Assembly (NCBI RefSeq): GCF_021134715.1
Contig: NC_060018.1
Location: 11,363,501-11,427,500 of the forward strand
Source: Daphnia pulex
Lineage: Eukaryota; Arthropoda; Branchiopoda; Diplostraca; Daphniidae
Direction: 5' to 3'
DNA length: 64,000 nucleotides
A model generated the notes under the pieces. It did no database searches and had not been told where the DNA came from. It worked only from the letters and a program-made list of their open reading frames with translations. Below, in pieces: positions 39,119 to 51,700 of the stretch. Both the position numbers and the translations under genes were made by a program. Each line of letters begins with the position of its first letter. Position 1 is the first letter of the stretch.

Positions 39119-40247
39119 ATGGTGCGCTCATCAAAGATTCAAATGTTGATCAACGCCTTCTTGTCGTGCTTTGGCTTGTTGACGAGTTACAGCCAAACTA
39201 ATTCGACCTCTTTGCAATTCAACACCAGCAGCGAAAACCAATTTTCGCCCTCAATCGTTCCCGAAAAGCCCAACAATGAATTAGTCGACTCTTGCAACCA
39301 CAACAACGAAGATGGCATCTTCGGTCTCACCGATCTGAGATTGCCTGACCCATCGAAAAGTGCGGTTGGCGATAAATCACTCGCAGCTCCGCAGAGATAC
39401 AGTCAGTCAAACTATCTCATTTCCTCAGGTGAGTTTTTTTTATTGTTGGAATGAATTCGTTATCAAATGTTTACCTCGATTCTTGTTGGCTTCCTTGTTT
39501 CGTCTCCAATGTTGGGATCGTAACATTTAAAAGACCGTTTAGCCAAGGATCCGAAAGTGCCGTTGACCATCGGCTTTCTAAGCTCTTATACGAGTAGCAG
39601 GATGACGCTCGGGGCCATCCCGCTGGCCGTCGAGGAAGTGAACAACGACCCCAATCTTTTACCGGGACGGAAACTTCAATTTGTAGTGGCCGACATCGGC
39701 AATCCGAGTATGAGATTATTGTTCATATTAGATACGTAACCAGCAGATGTCAATTAATGATCATCAATAATATTCAAGTTGGGAACGACGGACTAACGGC
39801 CATGGCGATCCGCCGAATGACCGAAATGAGGGATAACAATTCAACTGTCGCCTTCATCGGGCCCGACGGACAGTACTGTGCTGACGAAGCGTTGGTGGCG
39901 GCCGCTTGGAATCTGCCCATGATAACACATGTACGTATGTGTAAAAAATCTAGATCTTAAAATCTTTATCAAACGTTTTCCTCGCTTCTGATTTCCGGAA
40001 GCTTATTTTAGAATTATTTTTCTTCTTGTCAATTTCGCACAGAAATGCTCAGAAACGAAACTGTCGGAAATGCCGCAGACTTATTTCACTTTCGCTCGCA
40101 CAATGCCACCCTCCTCGAAAATCTCCAAATCAGTCTTGGCTCTGCTTGGCAATTTCGGCTGGAACAAGATCGTTATCATCGTCGGGAGGAGATCGGAATG
40201 GATTCAAATCAAGGACGCCATCCAGGTATTAATTTATATCATCATCT

Positions 40248-40283
<36 letters not shown>

Positions 40284-43200
40284 TTCGACGGCTAACATTT
40301 CGCTTAATGATTTACAAAAGAATTCGGCCAGAGAGACGAACATTGACGTCACCGATGTCATTTATCTGGACGATTACGCGCCCGCTCAAGTGACAGCGAT
40401 CAAGGAAATCGCTCGAAATTCTTACCAACAGACGCGGAGTAAGTTGGATTGCTGACGGCTATGGCATTATTTGCAGCCCTCGATGCTCATTGGACTTATT
40501 ATTGGTTTCTACACAGTTTACCTGTTTATCGGCCAGCATGTGGCCCTGGTCCACTTCGTCAAAGCTCTTTACCGAATCAAAGAGCTGCAAAGCGGCGATT
40601 ACATGGTCATTTCCATCGACGATTTCATATTGGACGCCGAGGGCAATAACGCCCACAAGTACACCAGCGCTCCGGATCCTTACCTGTCGGCCATGAAGGA
40701 AGACGACGCCATCCAGGCCTTCCGCTCGGTTTTAAAAGTGACCGAGTCCTATCCGCGCAATCCGGATTTCAAGTCAGTTCATATCCCAAACAGTTTCATA
40801 TTCATCGCACGTTCAAGTTTTTAACATTTCCGGAATTTTGAACGCACCACCACACAGGAAAGTGACGGCCAAAATGATGAAGTACTCGTCCCAGCCACCT
40901 TTCTGCTTGGCTAAATGGCGTCCAATGATCTCCGATGACGTCGTCGTTCCCATTCACGCTTATCATGCTTACGATTCCGTGACGATCTACGCTCAGGCGT
41001 TGACGGAATCACTGGCGGACGGCTACGATCCGCGCAATGGGACCAGCGTCATGGAACGCATCCGCAATCGGCGCTATCGATCGGTTCTTGGTTACGACGT
41101 GAGTCAAATATTTAGATTTCTATATGTAACCATCAGCATATTTCTTATACACTGTTTGTTTCTTTTATACCCGCAAGGTGTTTATCGACTCGAACGGCGA
41201 TGCTGAGGGTAATTACACGGTTCTTTCCATGTTGCCTTTCCGGGAAAACCATTTCAAATCGGATGAAGGAACACAGCACAACTACGTCATGCAGCCCGTT
41301 GGGCATTTCCAGCACAACATCAGCAGCGCTCGTCATTCACCCAACGATTCCCTCGTGAGTTTTATTCACGGGTTTTTTCTTTTCTTTCTTGGAGACTTTG
41401 TAGCTATTTTGATTCTGGATTTTTATTTTTAAATGGTTTTACCGTTGCTTTTCTGTATAGGTTTTTCTTTATTTGAACTCGAGTCGACCAGTCGACTGGA
41501 TCGGATCCGGTCCACCCGTTCCCGAATCTCCTTGCGGTTTCATGTCTGAAAAATGTTTCCGAGTCGCGACGCCCGACTGGCGGAGTTTCATCATTTGCAC
41601 CTTGTCCGGTGTTGTTCTCATTGCAACTATCGGCTTCGCTTCCAGGTGCGGATCCTGATTTCTATCCAAATTTTACACCCAGTGATTTTATTGATTCCTA
41701 TAAAATAAATTTAATTGATCTTTTAACCTTCTGGTTTTTTGGCTGTCCCTTCCACAAACGATAGACACTACTGTTACGAATACAAATTGGCGTGCTTGCT
41801 CTGGAAGGTGGACATTCGCGAATTCATCATCACCAATTCTAAGGATATTATCAACGATTGCCCGCAGTCCTCTACGTTGGCGGCGGTGACCTCGGATCCT
41901 CACGGAGCTCGAGGGCCTATCATTGCATTTTGTGGGCAAAGCAGCAGGCGCAACAGCAGCAGTGCCGGTTCCGGGTCGTCCTCCGGCGGCGTCAAGGAAG
42001 ATTCGCCATCTGTCGACCTGGGCGTGAAACGTTTGTACATCCGAACGGGAAGCTACAAGGGCAACGTCGTGGCCATCAAGGCCATCTCGTCGACGAAGAA
42101 CGTCAATTTCACAAAGAACATGTGCAAGGAATTGAAGCAGATGACTTCCATCCGCCACGAGAATGTCGTCTCATTCATGGGAGTGTCCGTCGACTACGGG
42201 AGTGTGTCCATCTTGACGGCCTATTGCGCCCGCGGGAGCTTGGAGGACGTCCTGAAATTGGATTTCAAATTGGACACTTTCTTCATCGCCTCTCTCGTCA
42301 CTGACTTGATCAAGGTATGTCCCTCGTCGCAGCTCAATTATCGCTTATTTCAAAATTGAATTAATTGCAATACTTGATTATATTCGCAGGGGATGACCTT
42401 CCTGCACGACAGTGAAATCGTTTCGCACGGCAATCTGAAATCGTCCAACTGTTTGGTCGATTCGCGCTGGGTTTTGCAAATCACCGATTTCGGTCTGCAT
42501 GAACTCAAAGGTAAATTATTTTGAGTTATAATTAAAAATTTGTAATAATTGGAACTAATATATTTTTGTTTAATTGCAGCCTCCAGTCCTGAAGCTCGAA
42601 CGAAAACGACGTGTGACAATAGACGGCTTTTGTGGAGAGCTCCGGAACTGTTGCGCAACCCAAACTTTTTGCCTAGAGGAACCCAGAAAGGTGACGTCTT
42701 CTCATTTGGCATCATCCTCTACGAAATCTTTGGCCGTCAAGGACCTTGGGGAGATTTGTTGGACACCATGTCGACTAAAGGTATTTAAAAAAAAAATACA
42801 ACTTTACTTTGACTCGAACAACAGTTTGCTGATCCAAGTTATTCCATATTGGCTGGACAGGAATCATCGAAAGAGTCGCCCATCCGGAATGGTTTTTCTA
42901 CAAATTCTTCAGGCCGTCCGTTTCGCAGTTGGATTGCAAGGAGTACATCATTCGGTGCATGGAGGACTGCTGGCAAGAAACGCCAGAATTGCGTCCCAAT
43001 TTCAAATCCATTCGTGGCCGTCTTAAGGAAATGGAAGCCGGATTGTAAGTTTCTCTATTATAAAAACCAAAAGGAAATTCAAATAATCAATTCGTTCGTT
43101 TTTGTTTCTTTTCCCAGGAAGCCCAACATTTTCGACAGCTTCATGACCATGAACGAGAAGTATACGCATAACCTGGAAGGTCTCGTCCAGGAACGGACGG

Positions 43201-44326
43201 ATCAACTCGTCGAGGAGAAGAAGAAGACGGAAGCACTTTTACACCGGGTCTTGCCAAAGTAATTATTTTTTGTCGTGACAAATTTCCGCCATTCTAATTT
43301 TTAAAAAATCTCTTGCAATTAATCAGATCGGTAGTTGAATCGCTGAAAAGAGGAGAGCCCGTCAAGGCGGAGAGTTTCGATTCGGTCACAATCTACTTCA
43401 GCGACATCGTGGGATTCACGTCGCTGTCGGCGGCCAGCACTCCGCTCCAGGTCGTCGGTCTGCTCAACGAGCTCTACACTTTGTTCGACTCCATCCTGGA
43501 GAATTACGACGCCTACAAAGTGGAAACGGTCGGCGACGCCTACATGGTGGCCAGCGGTTTGCCCATCCGCAACCGAGACCACCACGCAGCCGAAATCGCC
43601 TCGCTGGCCCTCCACCTTCTCTCCGAGATACGCAATTTTCACATCCGGCACAGACCCGGAGAAACGCTCAAACTGCGCATTGGAATTCATTCAGGTATTG
43701 CTGCTGTGAAATCAGAGAATACGAATTATAAGTAATACGAAAATATTGATTGTGGTTGATCAGGTCCGTGCGTTGCCGGTGTGGTCGGCTTAAAAATGCC
43801 GAGGTATTGTCTTTTTGGCGACACAGTTAACACTGCGTCCAGGATGGAATCAACCGGTCAAGCTCTCCGCATTCACATTTCTAGAGCCACCAAAGAGCTT
43901 TTAGATCGGTTAGGCGGTTTCATCACTGAAGAGCGTGGAATGACGTCCATTCGAGTAAGTTGCACTCGCGACTTCAACTGAATTGCAAATGTTAATCAAA
44001 TCAAATAATATCTTTTTTTTTTCTTTCAACTACTAAAGGGCAAAGGTGAAATGATGACGTATTGGCTGGTTGGTGAAGAGGCGGGGCGTACTGGGCGTAC
44101 TAGACGTACCAGGCGTCTTTCTACAGTTGAAATGGACGTACCGCCGCCGTCTACTCTCCAGTCAACAATCGACGCCCATCAATCAGCGGCTCATGAAGTT
44201 CCACATTACCTGTCGGACAAAGTCCACACGCTCTCTGAATTGAACCCTATTGACGAATCGCTAACAATGATGAGCCATCAGGAGCTAAATAATGATGTCC
44301 ACATTAGCGTCGATGGCAGGCATTAA
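39119..44326 (+). CDS. Receptor-type (membrane) guanylyl cyclase (17 exons, complete CDS)
   Basis: Converts GTP to cGMP at the membrane in response to an extracellular ligand. Exons: 39119-39428, 39543-39707, 39779-39930, 40043-40225, 40321-40438, 40517-40772, 40858-41098, 41178-41354, 41461-41645, 41765-42314, 42390-42510, 42580-42780, 42861-43044, 43118-43258, 43327-43694, 43764-43954, 44039-44326. They join in phase to 1276 aa. Signal peptide about 1-26; ANF-type ligand-binding region about 107-500; membrane span about 577-594; kinase-homology domain with VAIK (K701), HGN 792-794 in place of HRD, and DFG 812-814; then a linker helix. In the cyclase domain FSDIVGFT holds D1021, [10 protein letters not shown] holds E1061 and D1065, and [15 protein letters not shown] is intact, so it should be active with GTP. 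It resembles the Gyc76C/Gyc32E group, but the orthologue is not settled. A Ser/Gly-rich linker (about 655-672) precedes the kinase-homology domain. Exon 6 was set from a TACACAG acceptor at 40516. Confidence 0.92.
40249..40278. repeat. T30 homopolymer in a guanylyl cyclase intron
   Basis: Thirty consecutive T in the intron between exons 4 and 5, about 20 bp after the donor. Its true length may be misread in any assembly. Confidence 0.9.
44084..44116 (+). repeat. In-frame 9 bp micro-repeat in the guanylyl cyclase tail
   Basis: GGGCGTACT occurs twice, then two diverged copies (AGACGTACC, AGGCGT). It encodes a run of Gly/Arg-Thr-Arg units just after the cyclase domain, in a basic patch at the start of the C-terminal tail. 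Confidence 0.75.
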
Positions 44327-44850
44327 TACTCTAATGTTTTTTTGGTATTTTAAATGCAAGAACGCAGAAAATTTGCGCGTCTTTTGCATAACATTTTGAA
44401 ATTCTCCCTCAATGTCCGCTATTATTGTTTGAAATTTTTGACTCGTTTGACATTTTCTCTAATTAACTGCCGCAGGAAATTATGTATAGGTTTGATTCTA
44501 GTCACGACTCAAGAGGACAGACAATTCTAATGCTATTAAAATGATAGATATTCTCATCTTTCCGTATACGCTGGGTCCAATGTGCAGTAATCGGAAGTCT
44601 GTGATATTAGCGCGTGTGGCGATTTGTGTGCGTGCAATTTTTTGTTGGTGTAATATTTGGTTTCTCCTTTTATTGTATTGCCGGTGACAGTTTTGTATTT
44701 CCTTTCTTTTTAGAATTTTAGCAATAAGTATATATATAGAGGATATGTCGAAAGAATGTAGAGCGAAAGAATTACGATGAGGAAACTGGTAAATTCGGTG
44801 GTGTCAGTCGTCAACAATTTCTCACAATGCGACATATTTCATTGGATAAT

Positions 44851-44856
44851 AATAAA
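44851..44856 (+). terminator. Candidate polyadenylation signal, guanylyl cyclase
   Basis: AATAAA 525 bp past the stop codon in AT-rich sequence. It is the first canonical hexamer I find downstream. Confidence 0.35.
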
Positions 44857-45305
44857 TTACTCCCAAGCTTATATTATATCAATAATGCTCGATCGTATAG
44901 TATAGGCTACATATGCAGGACTTGGAAAAGAGATTTTTTTGAAGCCTATATATATAACTTTCTTTGCAAAATATACACACAATTTATTGCAAATTTATGT
45001 AACATTTTTACAAGGAGAGACATTCGAGTTGTTCATTGAATTTTGGGAAGTGGATTATGTAACACCGGATGCTGGAAACACAGAGACAGAGCCGTTTGTT
45101 TCGTGCTCGGGTGGAATTGCTCTTCAAGCGAAGAGATGTCGATGTCGATAGTATGCAGAGAAAAATCTAAACATTGCACGTCTCTTATTGCGCAATCTAG
45201 TGGATACGTGAGCGGCGCTTGCTGTCGAGCTGAAAGTCGTCAAGTGGCGTCGAATATATAACGCCGTTGAAATTGGGAGGCTCGACTAAAGATCACGCGT
45301 GTGAG

Positions 45306-45311
45306 TTTATT
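45306..45311 (-). terminator. Candidate polyadenylation signal, class B GPCR
   Basis: TTTATT on the plus strand reads AATAAA on the minus strand, about 390 bp past the GPCR stop codon. Confidence 0.35.
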
Positions 45312-45703
45312 GAGAGATCTGCAGCACTGGGCCATTTCGTGATAACGGTCGGGATGAAAATTGCGGATGAGAGCTGCTCCTCAATTCGGGCCTCAATTCA
45401 AAACATCATCATCTGACGTGGTCCGTAATGAGCATACATTAAGGTGTTGATAAGTTTGTAATTTTGCCCACCAGGTGGGTCACACTGATGTTTGATGATG
45501 ACCCAGATTACGTCTTCAATCTTGTCTACGGGTTTCTATTATTATTTTAAAATTATTTTCTTTTCAGTTAACTTAGAAATGTAATACCGGCATAAATGAT
45601 TAATTATGACTTACGCGAGAAAAAAAGTTTTTCGCCCTGATGACGTAACCGGTCCGTCCGTAGTAAAGTTGGCGAAAGTTCCCTCATATTAGACATCTGA
45701 CGA

Positions 45704-48700
45704 TTAACAAACTGAATTTCTCGATTCTTTAGCAATATTGGACGAAGAATAACGTTCAGTTCGAGTCTCAATCTCGTCCTCAACTGTCGTTAAATTAGAA
45801 AAATAATGTCAGGCATTTCACGTGAATTCATAGTATTCAGGTACAGACACAGAACGGGCTTTATAACATGAATTCCGCATATAACCACAATTTATCCGTG
45901 GTATTTTAAGTCTTACCACTGCTGCTGCTTGGTCCAAAGGTGTTCAGATGAAGGACTGAAATGGGAGTGAATGGCGCAACCATCGTCACTTCACTGAAGG
46001 CTGAATCACGCTTGCTACTGTGATCCGGATAGCTGTAAAGTCTAAATTAAATTAGCAAAAACAAAATTAGATCAGAATTAGATTTTGATACTATTTATAG
46101 ACAGACCATTGACTGAACTAATGTAAGATGAAAGAAGTGGTTTGTTCACCTGCTGCATGGAGCTCGAGATCCCTCCTTGGAGTTGCGCTTGCTGTCTGTC
46201 GCCGTGTCATTTCTTCGACTGCCGTGATTTTGGGAATCTTCGAGCCAGCGACTGGTCATCTTCCACCTGGCCCAGTTGTGTCTCAACGTGTTGCGCACTT
46301 CCGTGTTGAGGAAGCAGAAGAAAAGGGTCACCAGGAATCCCTAAATCAGAAAACATAAGTATAGTCTCGTTATCAAATATTTTCTTCCTGTCGCTTATTT
46401 CACAACTCGAACGAATATATTCTGGAGTCTGAGAAACATCAATGATAACATTATCGATCGGATCTCACGAAAAGTCTAGTCCAGTCATTTTTTTCAATCA
46501 AAGATGAATTGAAAATTATGCGGGAGCAAATGATTATTATTGGTGAACTTGGTCAAATTAATCGAGTGAAATGTGACAGCGGAAGTAAGACTAGAGAGTT
46601 CTATGATTACAGCAGAGTGCGGCGTGTCTTGACTCATAAGTACCTACGTAATGAGATCTGAAATATTCTAATGATTCACTTTCTATATTTGCGCATGGGA
46701 AACTTTAAAGCGATGGAGAAAGTAGCAGCTTGTCATTAAAGCAAACTTTCGACTGGCTCATCTAAATGTAATGCAGCAGCGGAGGGTTCAATCGATCGAT
46801 ACTTATAAACCAGTGAGTTATTTATTAAGAATTTATTAAGAAGGAGCAAGTTGAAAATGATCGACGTGAGGAACTGATGTAATAGTCAAAAGCAGGTAAA
46901 AATAGGAGCGCTGATTAGTTCCAAGAGTACCTTACACCACCCATAGCGCAGAAGAATCCTAAATATAATCCGTTGATTATTTCATAAGTTTGCTAACTTA
47001 TTAATGCACACTTTCAACTCTTAACCGAATGTGCTGCTGCCCTAATCTCCGAAAAAGAGAGGTGCACATGCATAGAAATTTTAGGTCGAATTACTATAGA
47101 ACTTCTTATCCGACTCTATTAATATAAGACAGCAGACTTCTTACCGACTTCTTATATATATGTAGCGTAGCCGAAACCAGCAATAAACACTTCCAGATTT
47201 GAGAGAGTAATTGGAGGTAAACTCCGCCTGGAATGAAGTGAAACGATGGGGGAATTGAGAAGAGAGAAACAGGATGTATTCGCTCGTCAACGTACTAGGT
47301 CCAACTGCCGTCTCTATGCTGCAAGGGGAGGGGAGCGACATTGCCAAGTCATTCCATGTCTTTTTCTCCAAGGGACAAATCACGAAACAGACAAACAAAC
47401 AATGAAGTTACAAGAGATGATCGGGGGGGGGGGGGAAACGAAAACCAAAAAAAAAAAAAACATTAGATGACACAAAAGCATACGACGGCTGAATGGGAAG
47501 TGATGGAAAGAGAAAGGAACAATAAGAAAAAAAATGAAAGGACGAATAATGAGCCAAATAAGCAGGTGACTAATGAGCACGAAAAGAATGAATGAAACAA
47601 TATTCCGTTAAGAACACTAGTTCACCAGCGTATGGAAATTACGGTTTCTTGGCCGCGAGACGCGTCGAGCGACGAGGACCGGCCCAAGGGGTCCGCAACT
47701 CAAATTTACTTTTTATTTTTTTTACTTTTTCCTTGCTTTATTTTTCCTTTTTTCCTTTTGAGATAGGCTTTCCTTCAAGCGAAAATAAAAGGGTAGGGAG
47801 GGGATGGGGAGGAGGGGGGGTTTGTTCGCGCGCGCCCTTCTTTTAGCACGTAAAGTAAATTTCCTTTTTTTTTCCTTTTTTCACTTTTTTTTGCTTTTTT
47901 ACCTTTTTTATTGTAGTAAATTTGAGTTGCGGACCCCTTGGACCGGCCGGTGATGTGTCAGCGGGAGCCGCGGGAACAGGAGGGGCTGCTGTCGTCGGAG
48001 GAGAAGATGAAACCGGAGGATGGACACTATTAGGCGCCGGAGACGGGCTATGAGGCACGGCCGTAGGGGAATGCAAACGAAGAAAACGTCGATTACGACG
48101 GAAAAGCCGACCAGCGGGGGTCTTCACCAAATAGTCCCTGAATGCGCCAACTTCCACGATGACTCCCGGAGTGGTCCAGCGTTTGGAACGATGATGCTGA
48201 ATGACGACGTTATCACCGACGTGAAGGGTGGGAAGTGGGCGTGTGGTGCTGTTGTAATGGAGTGTACGAAGTTCTTTGGCGCGGAGTGCGCGTTTTTCGA
48301 GAATTCCGGCAGCCTTCTGCCATTCAGGCGCAAACGAACGACGATGAGCAGGGATTAGGTCACGAGTGGGCCGGTTAAAGACCACCTGAGAAGGAGATGC
48401 GCCTCCAGCAATGGGAGCATTACGGAAGAGGAGGAGGCCCTTCCCAAACTTGTCCAGGTCAAAGGAACCTGAGGTCCAGGATCCTGCAATGAGCTTTTTC
48501 ATTGATTTCACGGCAGCTTCCGCATAACCGTTAGACTTGGGATGATGAGGAGAAGACCGGCCGTGGGAGATGTCCCATTCTCGAAGGAAAGTGAGGTACT
48601 CATCCGACTTGAACTGCGGGCCACCGTCTGACCAAAGCTTGACAGGAGCGCCTGCTCCGCAAGTGAAGAAGGAGCGGAGGGCGTCGATGATTCCGGATGA

Positions 48701-51700
48701 TTCGGCGTGTAGATGTGTTGGTGTCTGGAAAGGGGTACACCTGGGGCCAACCACTGAACTGGTCGGCAACAATAAAAAAATCGCGACCGTGAAAAGTGCC
48801 AAGGTCGGCAAAGATAAATTCGAACGGACGGGATGCCGGCTCGTGGGGAAGAAGGGGCTCCGACGGGTTGGAAGGGAGAAGCTCGGAGCATGTTAAGCAA
48901 GACTTGACGGCCATAACGATGTCATTGTCTATGGACGGCCAATACACCGATTGAAGTGCGCGCTGACGAATCTTCGTCGCTCCCTGGTGCATCTGAAGGA
49001 GCCGCCGGAGAACTTCTTGACGTAAGGAAACCGGGATGACAACACGAGGGCCGACAAGGATGAGGTCCCCATCAATATATAGTTGGCTGCGGACCTGCCA
49101 AAACGGACGGAGATCTAAAGGAAGGTTGCATTTATCGTTGGGAAAACCTTGTAGAATGGTGTGACGGAGAGAAATCAGTACAGGATCGACGGCCGATGCA
49201 GCAGATACTGATGATAGCAAAATATCAGGATTGCTGGAGCTTGAACCTTCCATCACATCCATCAGGTGAACATGCTCGGAAGCAGAATGGGCCTTCTGCA
49301 ATTTCATCTGTTGGAGAAGGCTGATCAACAGGAGAACGGGATAACGCGTCGGCCATTACGTTATTTCTTCCAGGAACCCACGACGCGACGAAAGAATATC
49401 GCTGCATGGAAAGGCGAAGGCGCAAAATCCTGGGATTGTCTAGCTTGTCTAGAAAGTAATCGTTTAGAATGGGGATCAAGGGGCGGTGATCCGTAAAGAG
49501 ATTAAACGATGGAAGTCCCTCAAGAAATTGCCGGCATTTCCGCATCGCCCACGCCGCAGCCAAACACTCCAGTTCAATCATGGCGTAACGGGACTCGGCA
49601 TCCGACAGGAAGCGGGATCCGGCTTGGACGACATTCCAACTACCATTGGTCTGCTGCTGACGGAGGATGAAGCCCAATCCGCGCAGACGAGAAGCATCAA
49701 CATGAAGGGACGTCGGGTGAGCCGGGTTGTAAAACGCCAATTTGGAAACGGACGACGAAGATAAGGCGGCCCTGGCAGCCTGAAAGTCCGTTTCGTGTTG
49801 TTGAGTCCATTCCTATACGAAATCCTTTCGTAAGAGGGGAGCCAGGGGGCGAAGAAGGGATGCAAAGTCATCTGAAAAGTTACCAACTTGTTGACAGAGG
49901 CCATGGAAGGCCCGCATCTCTGAAACGCATGTTGGCTTCGGGAACTCACGAATGGCCTTGAGAAGATCAGGATTGGGCAGGAAACCACTCTCACTGACGA
50001 CGTAGCCGCCAAACAACACGGAGGGTTGAGCAAAAACAATTTTTTTTAAGTTGATGGCTATTTGATGTTTCGCCGCGAGATGAAATAAACGCCGTACCAG
50101 ACTAACGTGTTCGTCCCAAGTGGCAGAAAAGACCAGAACGTCTTCGACCACACGCCGGCAGTTCGGGAAATCATCAAAAACATCAGCAAGACGCCGACCG
50201 TAGTCATCACCGGCGAGAGACACACCAAAAGGCAGGCGAAGGTATTTGTAGCGGCCAAACGGAGTTGAAATGGTCGTCATGAGGCTGGACTCGTCGTCAA
50301 GTTCCACTTGATGGTAGCCTTTGAGAGCGTCGATGACAGTGAAGAATTTCATTCCCGGAGGGGTCGTGCGGACCGCCTGAAAGGGAGTTGGGGCCTCGAA
50401 AACCGGACGGATGATGCATCGGTTGAGAGAAGTGAAATCACCGCAGATCCTGATTTCGTCGTCCACTTTTGGAACAATCACTATGGGATGGACCCACGCC
50501 GTCGGTTCAGATACTTTGGCAATGACCTGCTGGTTCTCCAATGAATCTAACTCGCGTTTGACCTTCGGCATCAGCGGAACGGAAATAGGGCGCGAACCAC
50601 GGATGGATGAGGGGACAGCATCGTCTTTGAGCTGAAAGTGGCAGGGTGCGCCGCGCATGGGCCGGCAAACACCGTCGAATATTGAAGGTACCTCCTTCAT
50701 CAACTCACTCAATGTCGATTGGATATCTGGCAACTTTGGAAAATCCGATGGGGAAGTGGTAATAGCCGCCAATACTCAAGCGTGACGAGGGTATTGGGTG
50801 GGGAGCATTCCAAGTTTTTTCTGTGTCGCTTTCGAGATGACCGGTTGCTGCTGTAGATCTTGAAGAACGCGGACCGAAGTGACAACCGGACCACCGGAAC
50901 TGGCGGCCCAAACAAACGATGCCGGAAACTGGCCCAGCGACACTATTGGAGCTCCTGTAGCATTGATTGCCTTTGCCTCATGAGAAGATAACGGAATGTC
51001 TTTGAACTGACACCGGTATAAACAAGCCGGAATGGCATCGATGGACGCTCCAGTATCCGGAAGCATCTGAATGAACGACTCTTCGACGCTGCAGGCAGGG
51101 GTGACACTGAGCCGGACCATGTCGTTTTGAAGGATGGATTGAATCAAAATACTGCCGGCCGTCTCAGGTTTTGGGGACGAATTACCTTGAGTGCACACGG
51201 ACTGGAAATGACCCGACTTGTGGCACGAATGACATTCCTTCCCGAACGCAGGGCACTCCTCTTTAGCATGACGTGAAGCTGATCCGCAGTTCCAGCAACC
51301 ATATGGATGACAACCGGGCGGATGCCAACGAACAGATGGTTTACCGCGGTACTGACTTTTCGGAGACGGGGCCTGTTTGTCGTTGAGGCGCTTTCCTGTA
51401 GTAGACTTGATTTGATTCACCGGTGCTGTGGTGCCCTGCTTCATGTTGGACGACTGTAGACGCGTAGCCTCTGCTGTGCGGATAATGTTGATGGCTTTGT
51501 CCAGTGTCAGCTTAGCGCCGAGCTCCAAAAGCTTTCGACGCACATCGTCGTCAGAAACACCGAAAACGATTTGTCCCAACAGACGTGTGTTCTGGCAGGC
51601 AGCACAGCAATCCTTTTCGAACTCGCACTTGCGAGCAATATCTCGAAGGTCGCCGAGCCAATTTTCGACTGACTCGGAATCACGCTGAACACGAGACGCA

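Larger units (their letters stand above)
44327..45703. other. Convergent spacer between the guanylyl cyclase and the class B GPCR
   Basis: Holds the two 3' UTRs, which face each other. Short open frames around 44827-45261 have no family features. Confidence 0.6.

Noticed and set aside
40449..40516. Reading exon 6 of the guanylyl cyclase from the TTTGCAG acceptor at 40476
   Set aside because: Breaks the frame and gives a hydrophobic stretch not found in the family; the TACACAG acceptor at 40516 restores the phase and the expected IYLFIG start.
45470..45490. Near-palindrome CCCACCAGGTGGG as a regulatory site or terminator
   Set aside because: Short, single copy, no T-run or known binding site; expected by chance at this scale.
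46780..46810. B-box-like GGTTCAATC suggesting a tRNA gene
   Set aside because: No A-box, acceptor stem or anticodon arm at the right spacing.
47141..47398. Open frames overlapping both Gypsy LTRs
   Set aside because: They simply translate the LTR sequence, which is why they share residues.
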